From an uncultured Candidatus Competibacteraceae bacterium (GTDB lineage Bacteria > Pseudomonadota > Gammaproteobacteria > Competibacterales > Competibacteraceae): a stretch of 5,506 nt of DNA. How positions within the stretch are numbered: the stretch's first letter is position 1; every line of letters starts with the position of its first letter. The stretch is taken from assembly GCA_937872125.1 (NCBI GenBank), contig CALMNY010000455.1, forward strand, positions 1 through 5,506, given 5' to 3'. Of this stretch, positions 1-5,460 are shown in pieces. The notes beneath the pieces are model-generated. The model saw nothing but the letters and a program-made list of their open reading frames with translations. It did no database searches and was not told where the DNA came from. A program made the translations under genes and the position numbers.

Positions 1-1
1 G

Positions 2-208
2 TTCCTGATTCTGGTCGGGGCTGTCGGCAACCTGATAGACCGGGCCTGGCTAGGGCAGGTCATTGATTTCATACAGCTTTATTATGACCGCTGGTACTGG
101 CCAGCCTTCAACATCGCCGATTCGGCCATCACCATCGGCGCCGTGCTACTGGTGCTGGAAAGTTTGTGGTCCCGGAATGCGGGCGACGTGAAAGATCCCG
201 CCGCCTAG
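2..208 (+). CDS. lspA: Lipoprotein signal peptidase (signal peptidase II), C-terminal part, 5' end outside window
   Basis: This is the last 68 codons of LspA, the inner-membrane aspartyl peptidase that removes the signal peptide of prolipoproteins after Lgt has lipidated the Cys. The visible part starts in the frame beginning at base 2 and ends at a TAG at 206-208. The family signatures are clear: GNLIDR (visible residues 9-14), the VIDF block with its Asp at residue 22, and FNIADS (residues 36-41) with its Asp at residue 40. The two Asp residues in VIDF and FNIAD are the catalytic pair in this family, and their 18-residue spacing fits. A hydrophobic segment after them (roughly residues 42-54) is the last transmembrane helix, followed by a short polar tail, as usual. 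About 90-100 residues are missing upstream because of the window edge; nothing suggests a broken gene. A terminator-like hairpin follows at 255-282. Confidence 0.95.
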   Translation, partial: FLILVGAVGNLIDRAWLGQVIDFIQLYYDRWYWPAFNIADSAITIGAVLLVLESLWSRNAGDVKDPAA

Positions 209-254
209 CCGCCCCGTGATACAAGCGGTTGAGGTGAGGGCTGCAAAATCAGAG

Positions 255-282
255 AGCGGGGTGGGCCATCCCATCCGCTTTT
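255..282 (+). terminator. Rho-independent terminator downstream of lspA
   Basis: The arms AGCGG (255-259) and CCGCT (275-279) pair, followed inward by a G-T wobble, one bulged G, and TGGG (262-265) against CCCA (270-273) around a CCAT loop. A run of four T (279-282) closes it on the + strand. It sits 46 bases after the lspA stop. It overlaps the last base of the convergent permease stop codon, so it lies between the two converging units. On the - strand no T run directly follows the stem, so it suits lspA better than the permease. Confidence 0.7.
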
Positions 283-1199
283 CACGCCACCCACACCAGC
301 ACCGCCGGCAGCGTCACCAGCGCCGCTGCCGTTTCCACCGTGACAATGGCGGCGATCAGCGACGTATCGCCATTCAGTTGCCGCGCCAGAATATACGCCG
401 TGGGCGCCCCCGGCAGCGCCGCAAACGTCACCAGCACTGCTGTTTCCAACCGCCCCGGTTGCAACAAGCCACACAGCGCCGCCGCCAACATCGGCAAAAC
501 CAGCAATTTCAGCGTGCTGACTGCTGCCAGTAATCCCGGCCGGCCCAGCCCTTCCAGCCGCAGCCCGGCGCCGACCGCCAGCAATCCCAGCGGCAGGGCT
601 GCCCGCGCCAGAATGTCCAGCACCGCCGCCGAACCCCACGGCAAGCCGATGCCGCTCAGGTTCAACCCGATCCCGGTCAGACAGCCCAGGATCAGCGGAT
701 TGGTCAGCAACCCGCGCGCCACACCGGCCACGGTGGCTGAACCGCCGGCATGAACCGTCAGCACCAGCACGCACAGCACGTTGATCAGCGGAATCATGAT
801 CGCCATCACCAGCGCCGCCACCGTGCCGCCCTCGGTCTGAAATACCGCCAGCGCCACTGCCAGCCCGACGTAGGTGTTGAAGCGGATCGCACCCTGATAC
901 ACCGAGGTAAACGCCGGCCCGTCCACCTTCAGCCAGGGTCGCAGCGCGTAGACCAGCGCCGTCATGCCCAGCAGCAGCATCACGATCACGGCCGCCACCG
1001 GCCCGACCGCATAATCGCCCAGGCGGGCCAGCGCCAGCCGCTGCACCAGCAGCGCCGGGAACAGAATGAAATAGGTGAAGCGCTCGGCCGCCGGCCAGAA
1101 CCCGTCTCCGGGAAACCCGAACCGCCGCAAGCCAAGGCCCAACAGGATCAGCGTGAAAATCGGTCCGAGCGCACCGAGGATGATGGGGAGCTGGTTCAC
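282..1199 (-). CDS. AEC (auxin efflux carrier) family permease
   Basis: A 305-residue integral membrane protein of the AEC family (Mem_trans domain), which in bacteria includes malate, malonate and other organic-acid or amino-acid permeases. Almost the whole chain is hydrophobic, consistent with about ten transmembrane helices. Typical family elements are the RFNTYVGLAVA block (residues 107-117), NPLILGCLTGIGLNLSG (167-183) and LPLGLLAVGAGL (202-213). The last part, LPGAPTAYILARQLNGD (262-278) followed by a VETAAALVTLP helix, is also typical. Full length for the family. The start is a GTG at 1199-1197 that overlaps the argE stop as GTGA. No strong Shine-Dalgarno sequence is seen before it, so translation probably depends on ribosomes finishing argE. 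The coupling suggests a substrate linked to arginine or acetylated amino acids, but that is inference from position. Substrate and direction of transport cannot be read from the sequence. Confidence 0.9.
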   Translation of the reverse strand: MNQLPIILGALGPIFTLILLGLGLRRFGFPGDGFWPAAERFTYFILFPALLVQRLALARLGDYAVGPVAAVIVMLLLGMTALVYALRPWLKVDGPAFTSVYQGAIRFNTYVGLAVALAVFQTEGGTVAALVMAIMIPLINVLCVLVLTVHAGGSATVAGVARGLLTNPLILGCLTGIGLNLSGIGLPWGSAAVLDILARAALPLGLLAVGAGLRLEGLGRPGLLAAVSTLKLLVLPMLAAALCGLLQPGRLETAVLVTFAALPGAPTAYILARQLNGDTSLIAAIVTVETAAALVTLPAVLVWVA

Positions 1200-2356
1200 G
1201 CGGCTTCGCCGCAGAAGCGCCCGATCAGCTTGCGCAACAGTTCCAGCGTCGGCTCGATCATCGCCAGCGCCAGATACTCATCGGGCTGATGCGCGCAGTC
1301 TACCCCGCCCGGCCCCAGAATCACTGTTTCCATCCCCAGCGCGGTCAGATACGGCCCCTCGGTGCCAAAGCTCACCGCCCCCGCCGGCGCGTCGGTCAGT
1401 TCCTCGGTCACCCGCACAATGGCGGCCGTCGCCGGTGTTTCCAATGCTTCGATGCCCTCGAACAGCGGGGTAAAGCTCAGTTCCAGCTCGCTATCGGCCA
1501 GCAATTTTTCCAACCGGCCATGCAACTCGCCGCGTACCTCGGCCAGCGCCATTCCCGGCAAGGGCCGAATGTCAATATGCAATTCGCAGTCAGCGCAAAT
1601 CCGGTTCGGATTGTCGCCGCCGTGAATCCGTCCCAGATTGAGCGTTGGCACGGGTACTTCGAACTGCGGATTGTGATAGCGCACCTGCAATTCCGTCCGC
1701 CAGCGTAACAAGTCGCCGATCACCCGGTGCATCCCTTCCAGCGCGTTCACCCCCAGCGCCGGATTGCTGGAATGGCCTGCTTTACCCTCCAGCCGGATCG
1801 CTTCCATCAGAATGCCCTTATGCAGCCGCACCGGCTTCAACCCGGTCGGCTCGCCGATCAGGGCATAGCGCCCCAGCGGCTGGCCCGCCGCCGCCAGCGC
1901 CCGGGCGCCATCCATCCCGCTCTCCTCATCCGCCGTGGCCAGAATCACCAGCGGCTGACGCAACGTCTGTGCTGCGAATTCCTGCGCCGCCGCGATGGCC
2001 AGCGCCAGAAAGGACTTCATGTCCGCTGAACCCAGCCCATAAATCCGCCCATCCGCCACCGTCCCGCCGAAGGGATCGAACCGCCAGCGGCCCGCATCGT
2101 AAGGCACGGTGTCGGTATGGCCGGCCAGCACCAACCCGCCCGGCCCACGGCCCAGCACAGCGATCAGGTTGGCCTTGTCGGGCTGCCCTGGCAGCGGCTC
2201 GATCCGCACGGCGAAGCCGGCGTCCTCCAGCCAGCCAGCCAGCAGTTCAATCACCGGCCGGTTGCTCTGATCGAACTGCGGCGACACGCTGCTCACCGAG
2301 GGCGTGGCGATCAATTGACGAATCCGGTCCAGCACCGGGAATAACGGGGTCGGCAT
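1196..2356 (-). CDS. argE: Acetylornithine deacetylase (ArgE), M20 family
   Basis: A 386-residue cytosolic zinc amidohydrolase that converts N2-acetylornithine to ornithine and acetate, the linear-pathway step of arginine biosynthesis. The length matches E. coli ArgE (about 383). Motifs in order: GHTDTVP (residues 79-85; zinc ligand H80, catalytic D82), GSADMK (109-114; bridging ligand D112), TADEESGMDGAR (141-152; general base E144, ligand E145), IGEPT (167-171; ligand E169), GHSSNPA in the dimerisation domain (194-200), and CAHQPDEY near the end (354-361; ligand H356). Blocks such as PTLNLGRIHGGDNPNRIC and LHIDIRPLPGM closely follow the E. coli enzyme, separating it from DapE. The start chosen is the ATG at 2356-2354 (MPTPLF...). 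A GTG four codons upstream (2368) is an alternative. The frame stays open to 2662, but that part runs into the divergent gene and resembles nothing. No good ribosome binding site is visible. The permease follows with a 4-base overlap. Confidence 0.95.
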   Translation of the reverse strand: MPTPLFPVLDRIRQLIATPSVSSVSPQFDQSNRPVIELLAGWLEDAGFAVRIEPLPGQPDKANLIAVLGRGPGGLVLAGHTDTVPYDAGRWRFDPFGGTVADGRIYGLGSADMKSFLALAIAAAQEFAAQTLRQPLVILATADEESGMDGARALAAAGQPLGRYALIGEPTGLKPVRLHKGILMEAIRLEGKAGHSSNPALGVNALEGMHRVIGDLLRWRTELQVRYHNPQFEVPVPTLNLGRIHGGDNPNRICADCELHIDIRPLPGMALAEVRGELHGRLEKLLADSELELSFTPLFEGIEALETPATAAIVRVTEELTDAPAGAVSFGTEGPYLTALGMETVILGPGGVDCAHQPDEYLALAMIEPTLELLRKLIGRFCGEAA

Positions 2357-2393
2357 GAGGTTTTTCACTGGCGATGACGATGAGTGTTGCGTA

Positions 2394-2409
2394 ATAATAC
2401 AATCATTAT
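2394..2409. promoter_or_regulatory. AT-rich dyad in the argE / GNAT-C39 divergent intergenic region
   Basis: Perfect 5-base arms ATAAT (2394-2398) and ATTAT (2405-2409) flank the 6-base spacer ACAATC. This is the only clearly AT-rich patch in the 154 bases between the two divergent start codons (2357-2510). On the - strand, TATTAT (2399-2394) could be the -10 box of argE, 38 bases before its ATG; a -35 box at the right distance (AGGACG) is poor. No convincing promoter is seen for the + strand gene. The dyad could be an operator or just the promoter core. It does not match the E. coli ArgR box well enough for me to call it one. Confidence 0.3.
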
Positions 2410-2510
2410 CGGCCAGCGTCCTGCGCTGACCGTGACCGCCGTCGCCAAGCCGTGTGTCCGCTTTTCTTGCGCGCCTGACCTGCTCCGTTTCGGACCCCTT
2501 CGACTCCCCA

Positions 2511-3638
2511 ATGTTGCGTCTTGCCACCCTGGATGATCTTCCGGCCCTGCTGGTTATTGAACAGCAATGCTTTCGCACCGACCGGCTGTCGCGCCGCAGT
2601 TTCCGCCACCTGCTCCGTCGCGGCCACGCCGTCACCCTGGTGGAGGAGGACGCCGACCGCATCCGTGGCTACGTGCTGCTGCTGTTCTCGCAGGGCGCGT
2701 CCATGGCCCGGCTCTACTCGATCGCCGTCCATCCCGAGTTCGCCCGGCGCGGGCTTGGCGACCGCTTGCTGGAAGCGGCTGAAACCGCCGCCCTGGAGCG
2801 CGATTGCGTGTCCATGCGGCTGGAGGTGCGCCGCGACAATCCCGCCTCGCTGAACCTGTTCCGCCGCCACGGCTACCGCCAGTTCAAGGAAGTGCTGGAC
2901 TATTATGAAGACCACATGGCCGCACTGCGTTTCGAGAAGCGGCTGGTTCCTCATCTCAAAGCCGATCTGGTCAGGACGCCCTACTACCAGCAGACGCTCG
3001 ATTTCACCTGCGGCCCGGCGGCGTTGATGATGGCGATGAAGGCGCTGGACCCCAGCCTCGAACTCGACCGCAAGCTGGAATTGCGGCTGTGGCGCGAGGC
3101 CACCACCATCTTCATGACTTCCGGCCACGGCGGCTGCGGTCCCTACGGGCTGGCGCTGTCGGCTTACCGGCGCGGCTTCGACCTGGAAATCCACGTCAAC
3201 GAGGACGGTGTGTTTCTGGTGGATTCGGTGCGCAGCCCGGAGAAGAAGGAAGTCATGCGGCTGGTGCAGGAAGACTGGATCGAGGAACTGAGCGGTCTGC
3301 CGGTTATCCTGCATCGCGGCAGCCTGGGCGTGGAGGAGTTGCGTCAGAAGTTCGAGGCTGGCGGCATTCCGCTGGTGCTGATCAGTTCCTACCGCATCTA
3401 TGGCGAGCGTTTCCCGCACTGGGTAGTGGTCACCGGCTTCGATGATCATTACATCTATGTCCACGATCCGCTGGTGGATAGCGACGAAGGGGAAACTGTC
3501 GCCGATTCCGTCAACATGCCGATCCCGCACCGGGAATTCCGGCGCATGGCCCGTTACGGCAAGGCCGGACAAAAAGCCGTGCTGATTCTCTACCGTTCCC
3601 ACCGCCGGTCGGAACCGGCGGCGCCATCACTGTCTTAA
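2511..3638 (+). CDS. Bifunctional GNAT N-acetyltransferase / C39-like cysteine peptidase
   Basis: A 375-residue two-domain soluble protein. Residues 1 to about 145 form a RimI-like GNAT domain: start LRLATLDDLPALLVIEQQCF, acetyl-CoA pyrophosphate loop VHPEFARRGLGDRLL (73-87), and the C-terminal motif DNPASLNLFRRHGY (109-122). From about residue 155 comes a papain-fold C39-like peptidase: oxyanion Q161 and nucleophile C167 in QTLDFTCGPAA, His303 in FPHWVVVTGFDD, and Asp319 in YVHDPLVD. The triad looks intact. Unlike bacteriocin-processing C39 proteases, it has no membrane or ABC-transporter part, so it probably acts in the cytosol. The fusion is a known but poorly characterised architecture. 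Expected roles are acetylation of an amino group and cleavage of a peptide; the substrate is unknown. Start: the ATG at 2511 puts the GNAT core at the N-terminus. An in-frame GTG at 2454 would add 19 residues; neither has a clear ribosome binding site. It is first in a two-gene operon with the ligase. Confidence 0.92.
   Translation: MLRLATLDDLPALLVIEQQCFRTDRLSRRSFRHLLRRGHAVTLVEEDADRIRGYVLLLFSQGASMARLYSIAVHPEFARRGLGDRLLEAAETAALERDCVSMRLEVRRDNPASLNLFRRHGYRQFKEVLDYYEDHMAALRFEKRLVPHLKADLVRTPYYQQTLDFTCGPAALMMAMKALDPSLELDRKLELRLWREATTIFMTSGHGGCGPYGLALSAYRRGFDLEIHVNEDGVFLVDSVRSPEKKEVMRLVQEDWIEELSGLPVILHRGSLGVEELRQKFEAGGIPLVLISSYRIYGERFPHWVVVTGFDDHYIYVHDPLVDSDEGETVADSVNMPIPHREFRRMARYGKAGQKAVLILYRSHRRSEPAAPSLS
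3602..3621 (+). repeat. Perfect inverted repeat inside the 3' end of the GNAT-C39 gene
   Basis: CCGCCGGT (3602-3609) and ACCGGCGG (3614-3621) pair perfectly around a CGGA tetraloop. The hairpin is all within the coding region, 14 bases before the TAA (3636-3638), and 56 bases before the ligase start. No T run follows it, so it is not a standard terminator. It could shield the 3' end of the first cistron or tune how much of the second is made. It may also be a by-product of the GC-rich tail codons. Confidence 0.5.
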
Positions 3639-3677
3639 CCGCATTCCCAACGGCGTCAGGAGCGCCGAGTTCAACCG

Positions 3678-5159
3678 ATGGCCGATCACATCATCCTGGT
3701 GGAAAATCCCACCGACTGGAAAGCGAACTTTCCGAACCTGCCTGTCGTCGCCGCCAAAGACTATCTGGCCAAGCCCGAATACTCCTCGACCGGCCGCAAT
3801 CTGCGGGTGCTGAACCTCTGCCGCAGCTACCGCTACCTCAGTGTCGGTTATTACTGTTCGCTGCTGGCCGAGGCCCGTCGCCACCGGGTCATCCCCAGCG
3901 TGCGCACGCTCAACGACCTCAGCCGCAAGTCCATCTACAGCCTGGACATCGAGGACCTGGACGATCACGTCCAGCAGGTGCTGGGCAAACCCCGGCCCGG
4001 CTTTACCGCCACCGCTTTTGAACTGGATATCTACTTCGGCCAATGCCCGGCCAGGGAATTGCAGGAACTGGCCCGGCAACTGTTCGACGCTTTCCGCTCG
4101 CCACTGCTGCGGGTGGAATTCCGCTTGCAGGGCAAATGGCGCATCGCCACCATCAAGGCCTTGCACCTGCATTCGCTGTCCGCCGAACAGGAAGAAATAT
4201 TCATGAGCGCGCTGACGACGTATCTCAGCCGGCGCTGGCGGCAACCCCGGGCGCGCAGCAACTACCGCTACGATCTGGCGATGCTGCACAATCCCAAGGA
4301 GGAAATGCCACCCTCCAACCCCAAAGCGTTGCAACAGTTCATCAAGACCGGGCGCGAGTGCGGGGTCAACGTCGAACTGATCGAGAAGAAGGATTACGGG
4401 CGGCTGGCCGAATTCGACGCCCTGTTTATCCGCGAAACCACCGGTATTGATCACTACACCTACCAGTTCGCCAAAAAAGCCGAAAGCGAAGGCATGGTGG
4501 TGATTGACGATCCCGACTCGATTCTCAAATGCACCAACAAGGTCTATCTGGACGAACTGCTGCGCACCCATCGCATTCGTACCCCCAGGACCGTCATTGT
4601 CCGCCGCGATAATCTGGAGCGGGTGGACAGCGAGATCGCCTATCCCATCGTGCTGAAGATTCCCGATGGCTCGTTCTCGCGCGGGGTGTTCAAGGTCAAC
4701 GAGCGCGCCGAACTGCTGGAAGTCGCCGGCAAGCTGTTCAAGTCCTCCGATCTGGTGCTGGCCCAGGAATTTCTCTACACCGAATTTGACTGGCGGGTAG
4801 GGATTCTCAACAAGACGCCGCTGTTCGTCTGCCAGTACTTCATGTCCAAGGAGCACTGGCAGATTTACAACCATGAATCCGGCAAAACGCGCGGCGTCCG
4901 TGAGGGCGATTCCAAGACGTTCCGGGTTGAGGACGCCCCGGAAATCGTGGTTAAAACCGCGCTCAAAGCCGCCGGCCTGATTGGCAACGGCTTCTATGGC
5001 GTGGACCTGAAACAGACCGCCAAAGGCGTCGTAGTGATCGAGATCAACGACAACCCCAACATTGATCAAGGCGTCGAAGACACCGTGCTCAAGGAAGAGC
5101 TGTATCGCACGATCATCGAGGATTTGGTCTGGCGGCTGGACCGCAAGCGCGGGAAGTAG
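3678..5159 (+). CDS. RimK-like ATP-grasp ligase with N-terminal RLAN-type domain
   Basis: A 493-residue ATP-dependent carboxylate-amine ligase. Residues 1 to about 190 match the RimK-like ATP-grasp N-terminal (RLAN) type: IILVENPTDW near the start, then GYYCSLLAEARRHRVIPS (57-74). This is followed by a pre-ATP-grasp segment with LFIRETTGIDHYTYQFA (249-265) and the ATP-grasp core: DDPDSILKCTNKVYLDELL (277-295), YPIVLKIPDGSFSRGVFKV (322-340; K327 and the Gly/Ser loop), the hinge around QEF (363-365), DWRVGILN (371-378), and GVDL with EINDNPN. D443, E455 and N457 have the same 12- and 2-residue spacing as the metal ligands D248, E260 and N262 of RimK. RimK adds glutamates to ribosomal protein S6; this protein is far longer than RimK (about 300) and should not be named rimK. 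The ATG at 3678 is the only usual start codon after the in-frame stop at 3636; an AGGAG lies at 3658-3662, rather far upstream. A terminator follows at 5165. The amino acid added and its acceptor are unknown. Confidence 0.95.
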   Translation: MADHIILVENPTDWKANFPNLPVVAAKDYLAKPEYSSTGRNLRVLNLCRSYRYLSVGYYCSLLAEARRHRVIPSVRTLNDLSRKSIYSLDIEDLDDHVQQVLGKPRPGFTATAFELDIYFGQCPARELQELARQLFDAFRSPLLRVEFRLQGKWRIATIKALHLHSLSAEQEEIFMSALTTYLSRRWRQPRARSNYRYDLAMLHNPKEEMPPSNPKALQQFIKTGRECGVNVELIEKKDYGRLAEFDALFIRETTGIDHYTYQFAKKAESEGMVVIDDPDSILKCTNKVYLDELLRTHRIRTPRTVIVRRDNLERVDSEIAYPIVLKIPDGSFSRGVFKVNERAELLEVAGKLFKSSDLVLAQEFLYTEFDWRVGILNKTPLFVCQYFMSKEHWQIYNHESGKTRGVREGDSKTFRVEDAPEIVVKTALKAAGLIGNGFYGVDLKQTAKGVVVIEINDNPNIDQGVEDTVLKEELYRTIIEDLVWRLDRKRGK

Positions 5160-5164
5160 CTATC

Positions 5165-5186
5165 CCCCGGCGGAGCCGGGGCTTTA
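5165..5186 (+). terminator. Rho-independent terminator of the GNAT-C39 / ligase operon
   Basis: CCCCGGC (5165-5171) and GCCGGGG (5175-5181) form a perfect 7-base stem around GGA, followed by CTTTAATT. The T run is short, but the stem is very stable and starts only six bases after the ligase stop codon. This marks the end of the two-gene operon. Confidence 0.75.
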
Positions 5187-5196
5187 ATTGGAGCGC

Positions 5197-5237
5197 GCCT
5201 CAAAGAGGCCTTAAAACCGTGAGCCGCTCAAGGCGGC
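5197..5237 (+). repeat. Two small hairpins in series after the operon terminator
   Basis: GCCTC (5197-5201) pairs with GAGGC (5205-5209) over an AAA loop and is followed by CTTAAAA. GCCGC (5223-5227) pairs with GCGGC (5233-5237) over TCAAG. With the terminator stem at 5165-5181 this makes three short GC-rich stems within 73 bases. Their purpose is unknown; they may back up termination or be the remains of a repeat element. Confidence 0.4.
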
Positions 5238-5278
5238 AGGACTGCGTGGATAAAATTATGTTGGGCAACTATTGCGCG

Positions 5279-5315
5279 CCGCCTCATTTGGCACGAAAAA
5301 CCGCCTCATTTGGCA
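5279..5315 (+). repeat. 15-base direct repeat, two copies, period 22
   Basis: CCGCCTCATTTGGCA is present at 5279-5293 and again, without mismatch, at 5301-5315, separated by CGAAAAA. Tandem short repeats of this kind occur near the ends of some insertion sequences (for example the IS21 family) and in protein-binding regions. No transposase gene is present in the window, so the identity stays open. Confidence 0.85.
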
Positions 5316-5340
5316 AATAACAAGATTGATTCTCATTGAG

Positions 5341-5355
5341 CGCCAACCAAGGCGG
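5341..5355 (-). repeat. Diverged inverted copy of the 15-base repeat
   Basis: CGCCAACCAAGGCGG matches the reverse complement of the 15-base repeat (TGCCAAATGAGGCGG) at 11 of 15 positions, with both ends (GCCAA and AGGCGG) conserved. With the copy at 5301-5315 it could form a long-range stem: CCGCCT with AGGCGG and TTGGC with GCCAA, around a 3x3 internal loop. The match is partial and could be chance in GC-rich DNA. Confidence 0.35.
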
Positions 5356-5404
5356 CTCGTTGCAAACAGGTGGTGGTTAATACACGAGGCCCCTATCCCA
5401 GGAA

Positions 5405-5434
5405 TCTCCCAGTCTGATTCTGGTTTGGGGGAGA
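5405..5434. repeat. Inverted repeat 26 bases from the tRNA 3' end
   Basis: TCTCCC (5405-5410) and GGGAGA (5429-5434) form a 6-base stem over an 18-base loop. An alternative stem, CCAG (5409-5412) with CTGG (5420-5423), overlaps it. It lies downstream of the tRNA on the - strand and might help 3' end formation. There is no T run after the stem on either strand, so a terminator call is not justified. Confidence 0.3.
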
Positions 5435-5460
5435 GCAAGAGCGATAACTGCTTGATTTAA

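Larger units (their letters stand above)
5187..5460. other. Non-coding stretch between the operon terminator and the tRNA
   Basis: No convincing gene is seen on either strand. Short open frames on the + strand (5272-5460) and - strand (5438-5256) overlap each other, include the repeats, and match no family I recognise. The stretch is less GC-rich by eye than the flanking genes. It contains small hairpins (5197-5237), a 15-base direct repeat (5279-5315), a diverged inverted copy (5341-5355) and another hairpin (5405-5434). The 9-base word CAAGGCGGC occurs twice, at 5229-5237 and 5348-5356. TAAAAT at 5251-5256 looks like a -10 box but has no good -35 partner and no gene after it. Confidence 0.6.

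Noticed and set aside
205..774. Gly/Ala-rich open frame on the - strand overlapping the permease gene
   Set aside because: It is the wrong frame of the AEC permease gene; its composition is low-complexity and it overlaps a well-supported membrane protein.
2454..2510. Possible lipoprotein signal (RLTC) in the extended N-terminus of the GNAT-C39 protein, tempting because lspA is nearby
   Set aside because: The residues before the Cys do not fit a lipobox, the hydrophobic stretch is far too short, and the extension itself is doubtful.
2357..2662. N-terminal extension of ArgE from an upstream start at 2662
   Set aside because: The extra 102 residues overlap the divergent GNAT coding region, are basic and low in complexity, and ArgE aligns with E. 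coli ArgE from about the ATG at 2356.
2406..3602. Long open frame (398 codons) on the - strand, antisense to the GNAT-C39 gene
   Set aside because: The + strand frame has clear GNAT and C39 motifs. The antisense product is rich in His, Gln and Val with no recognisable domain, typical of a shadow frame in GC-rich coding DNA.
3627..5069. Long open frame (480 codons) on the - strand, antisense to the ATP-grasp ligase gene
   Set aside because: It is a shadow of a gene with full ATP-grasp motifs. It shows no domain of its own and would need its own promoter inside the ligase gene.
3678..5159. Naming the ligase rimK (ribosomal protein S6 modification)
   Set aside because: Only the ATP-grasp part is RimK-like; the protein is 493 residues with an RLAN-type N-terminus, against about 300 in RimK. 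S6 modification should not be assumed.
5165..5355. CRISPR-like array from the repeats downstream of the ligase
   Set aside because: Only two perfect copies of 15 bases with a 7-base spacer, far too short in repeat and spacer for a CRISPR array, and no cas genes.
5256..5460. Two small overlapping open frames on opposite strands near the tRNA (5438-5256 and 5272-5460)
   Set aside because: They overlap each other, span the direct repeats, have no ribosome binding site I trust, and match no family I know.
2511..5460. Search for a small precursor peptide with a double-glycine cleavage site next to the C39 protein
   Set aside because: No short gene with a leader-like N-terminus and a Gly-Gly site was found in the intergenic parts of the window.
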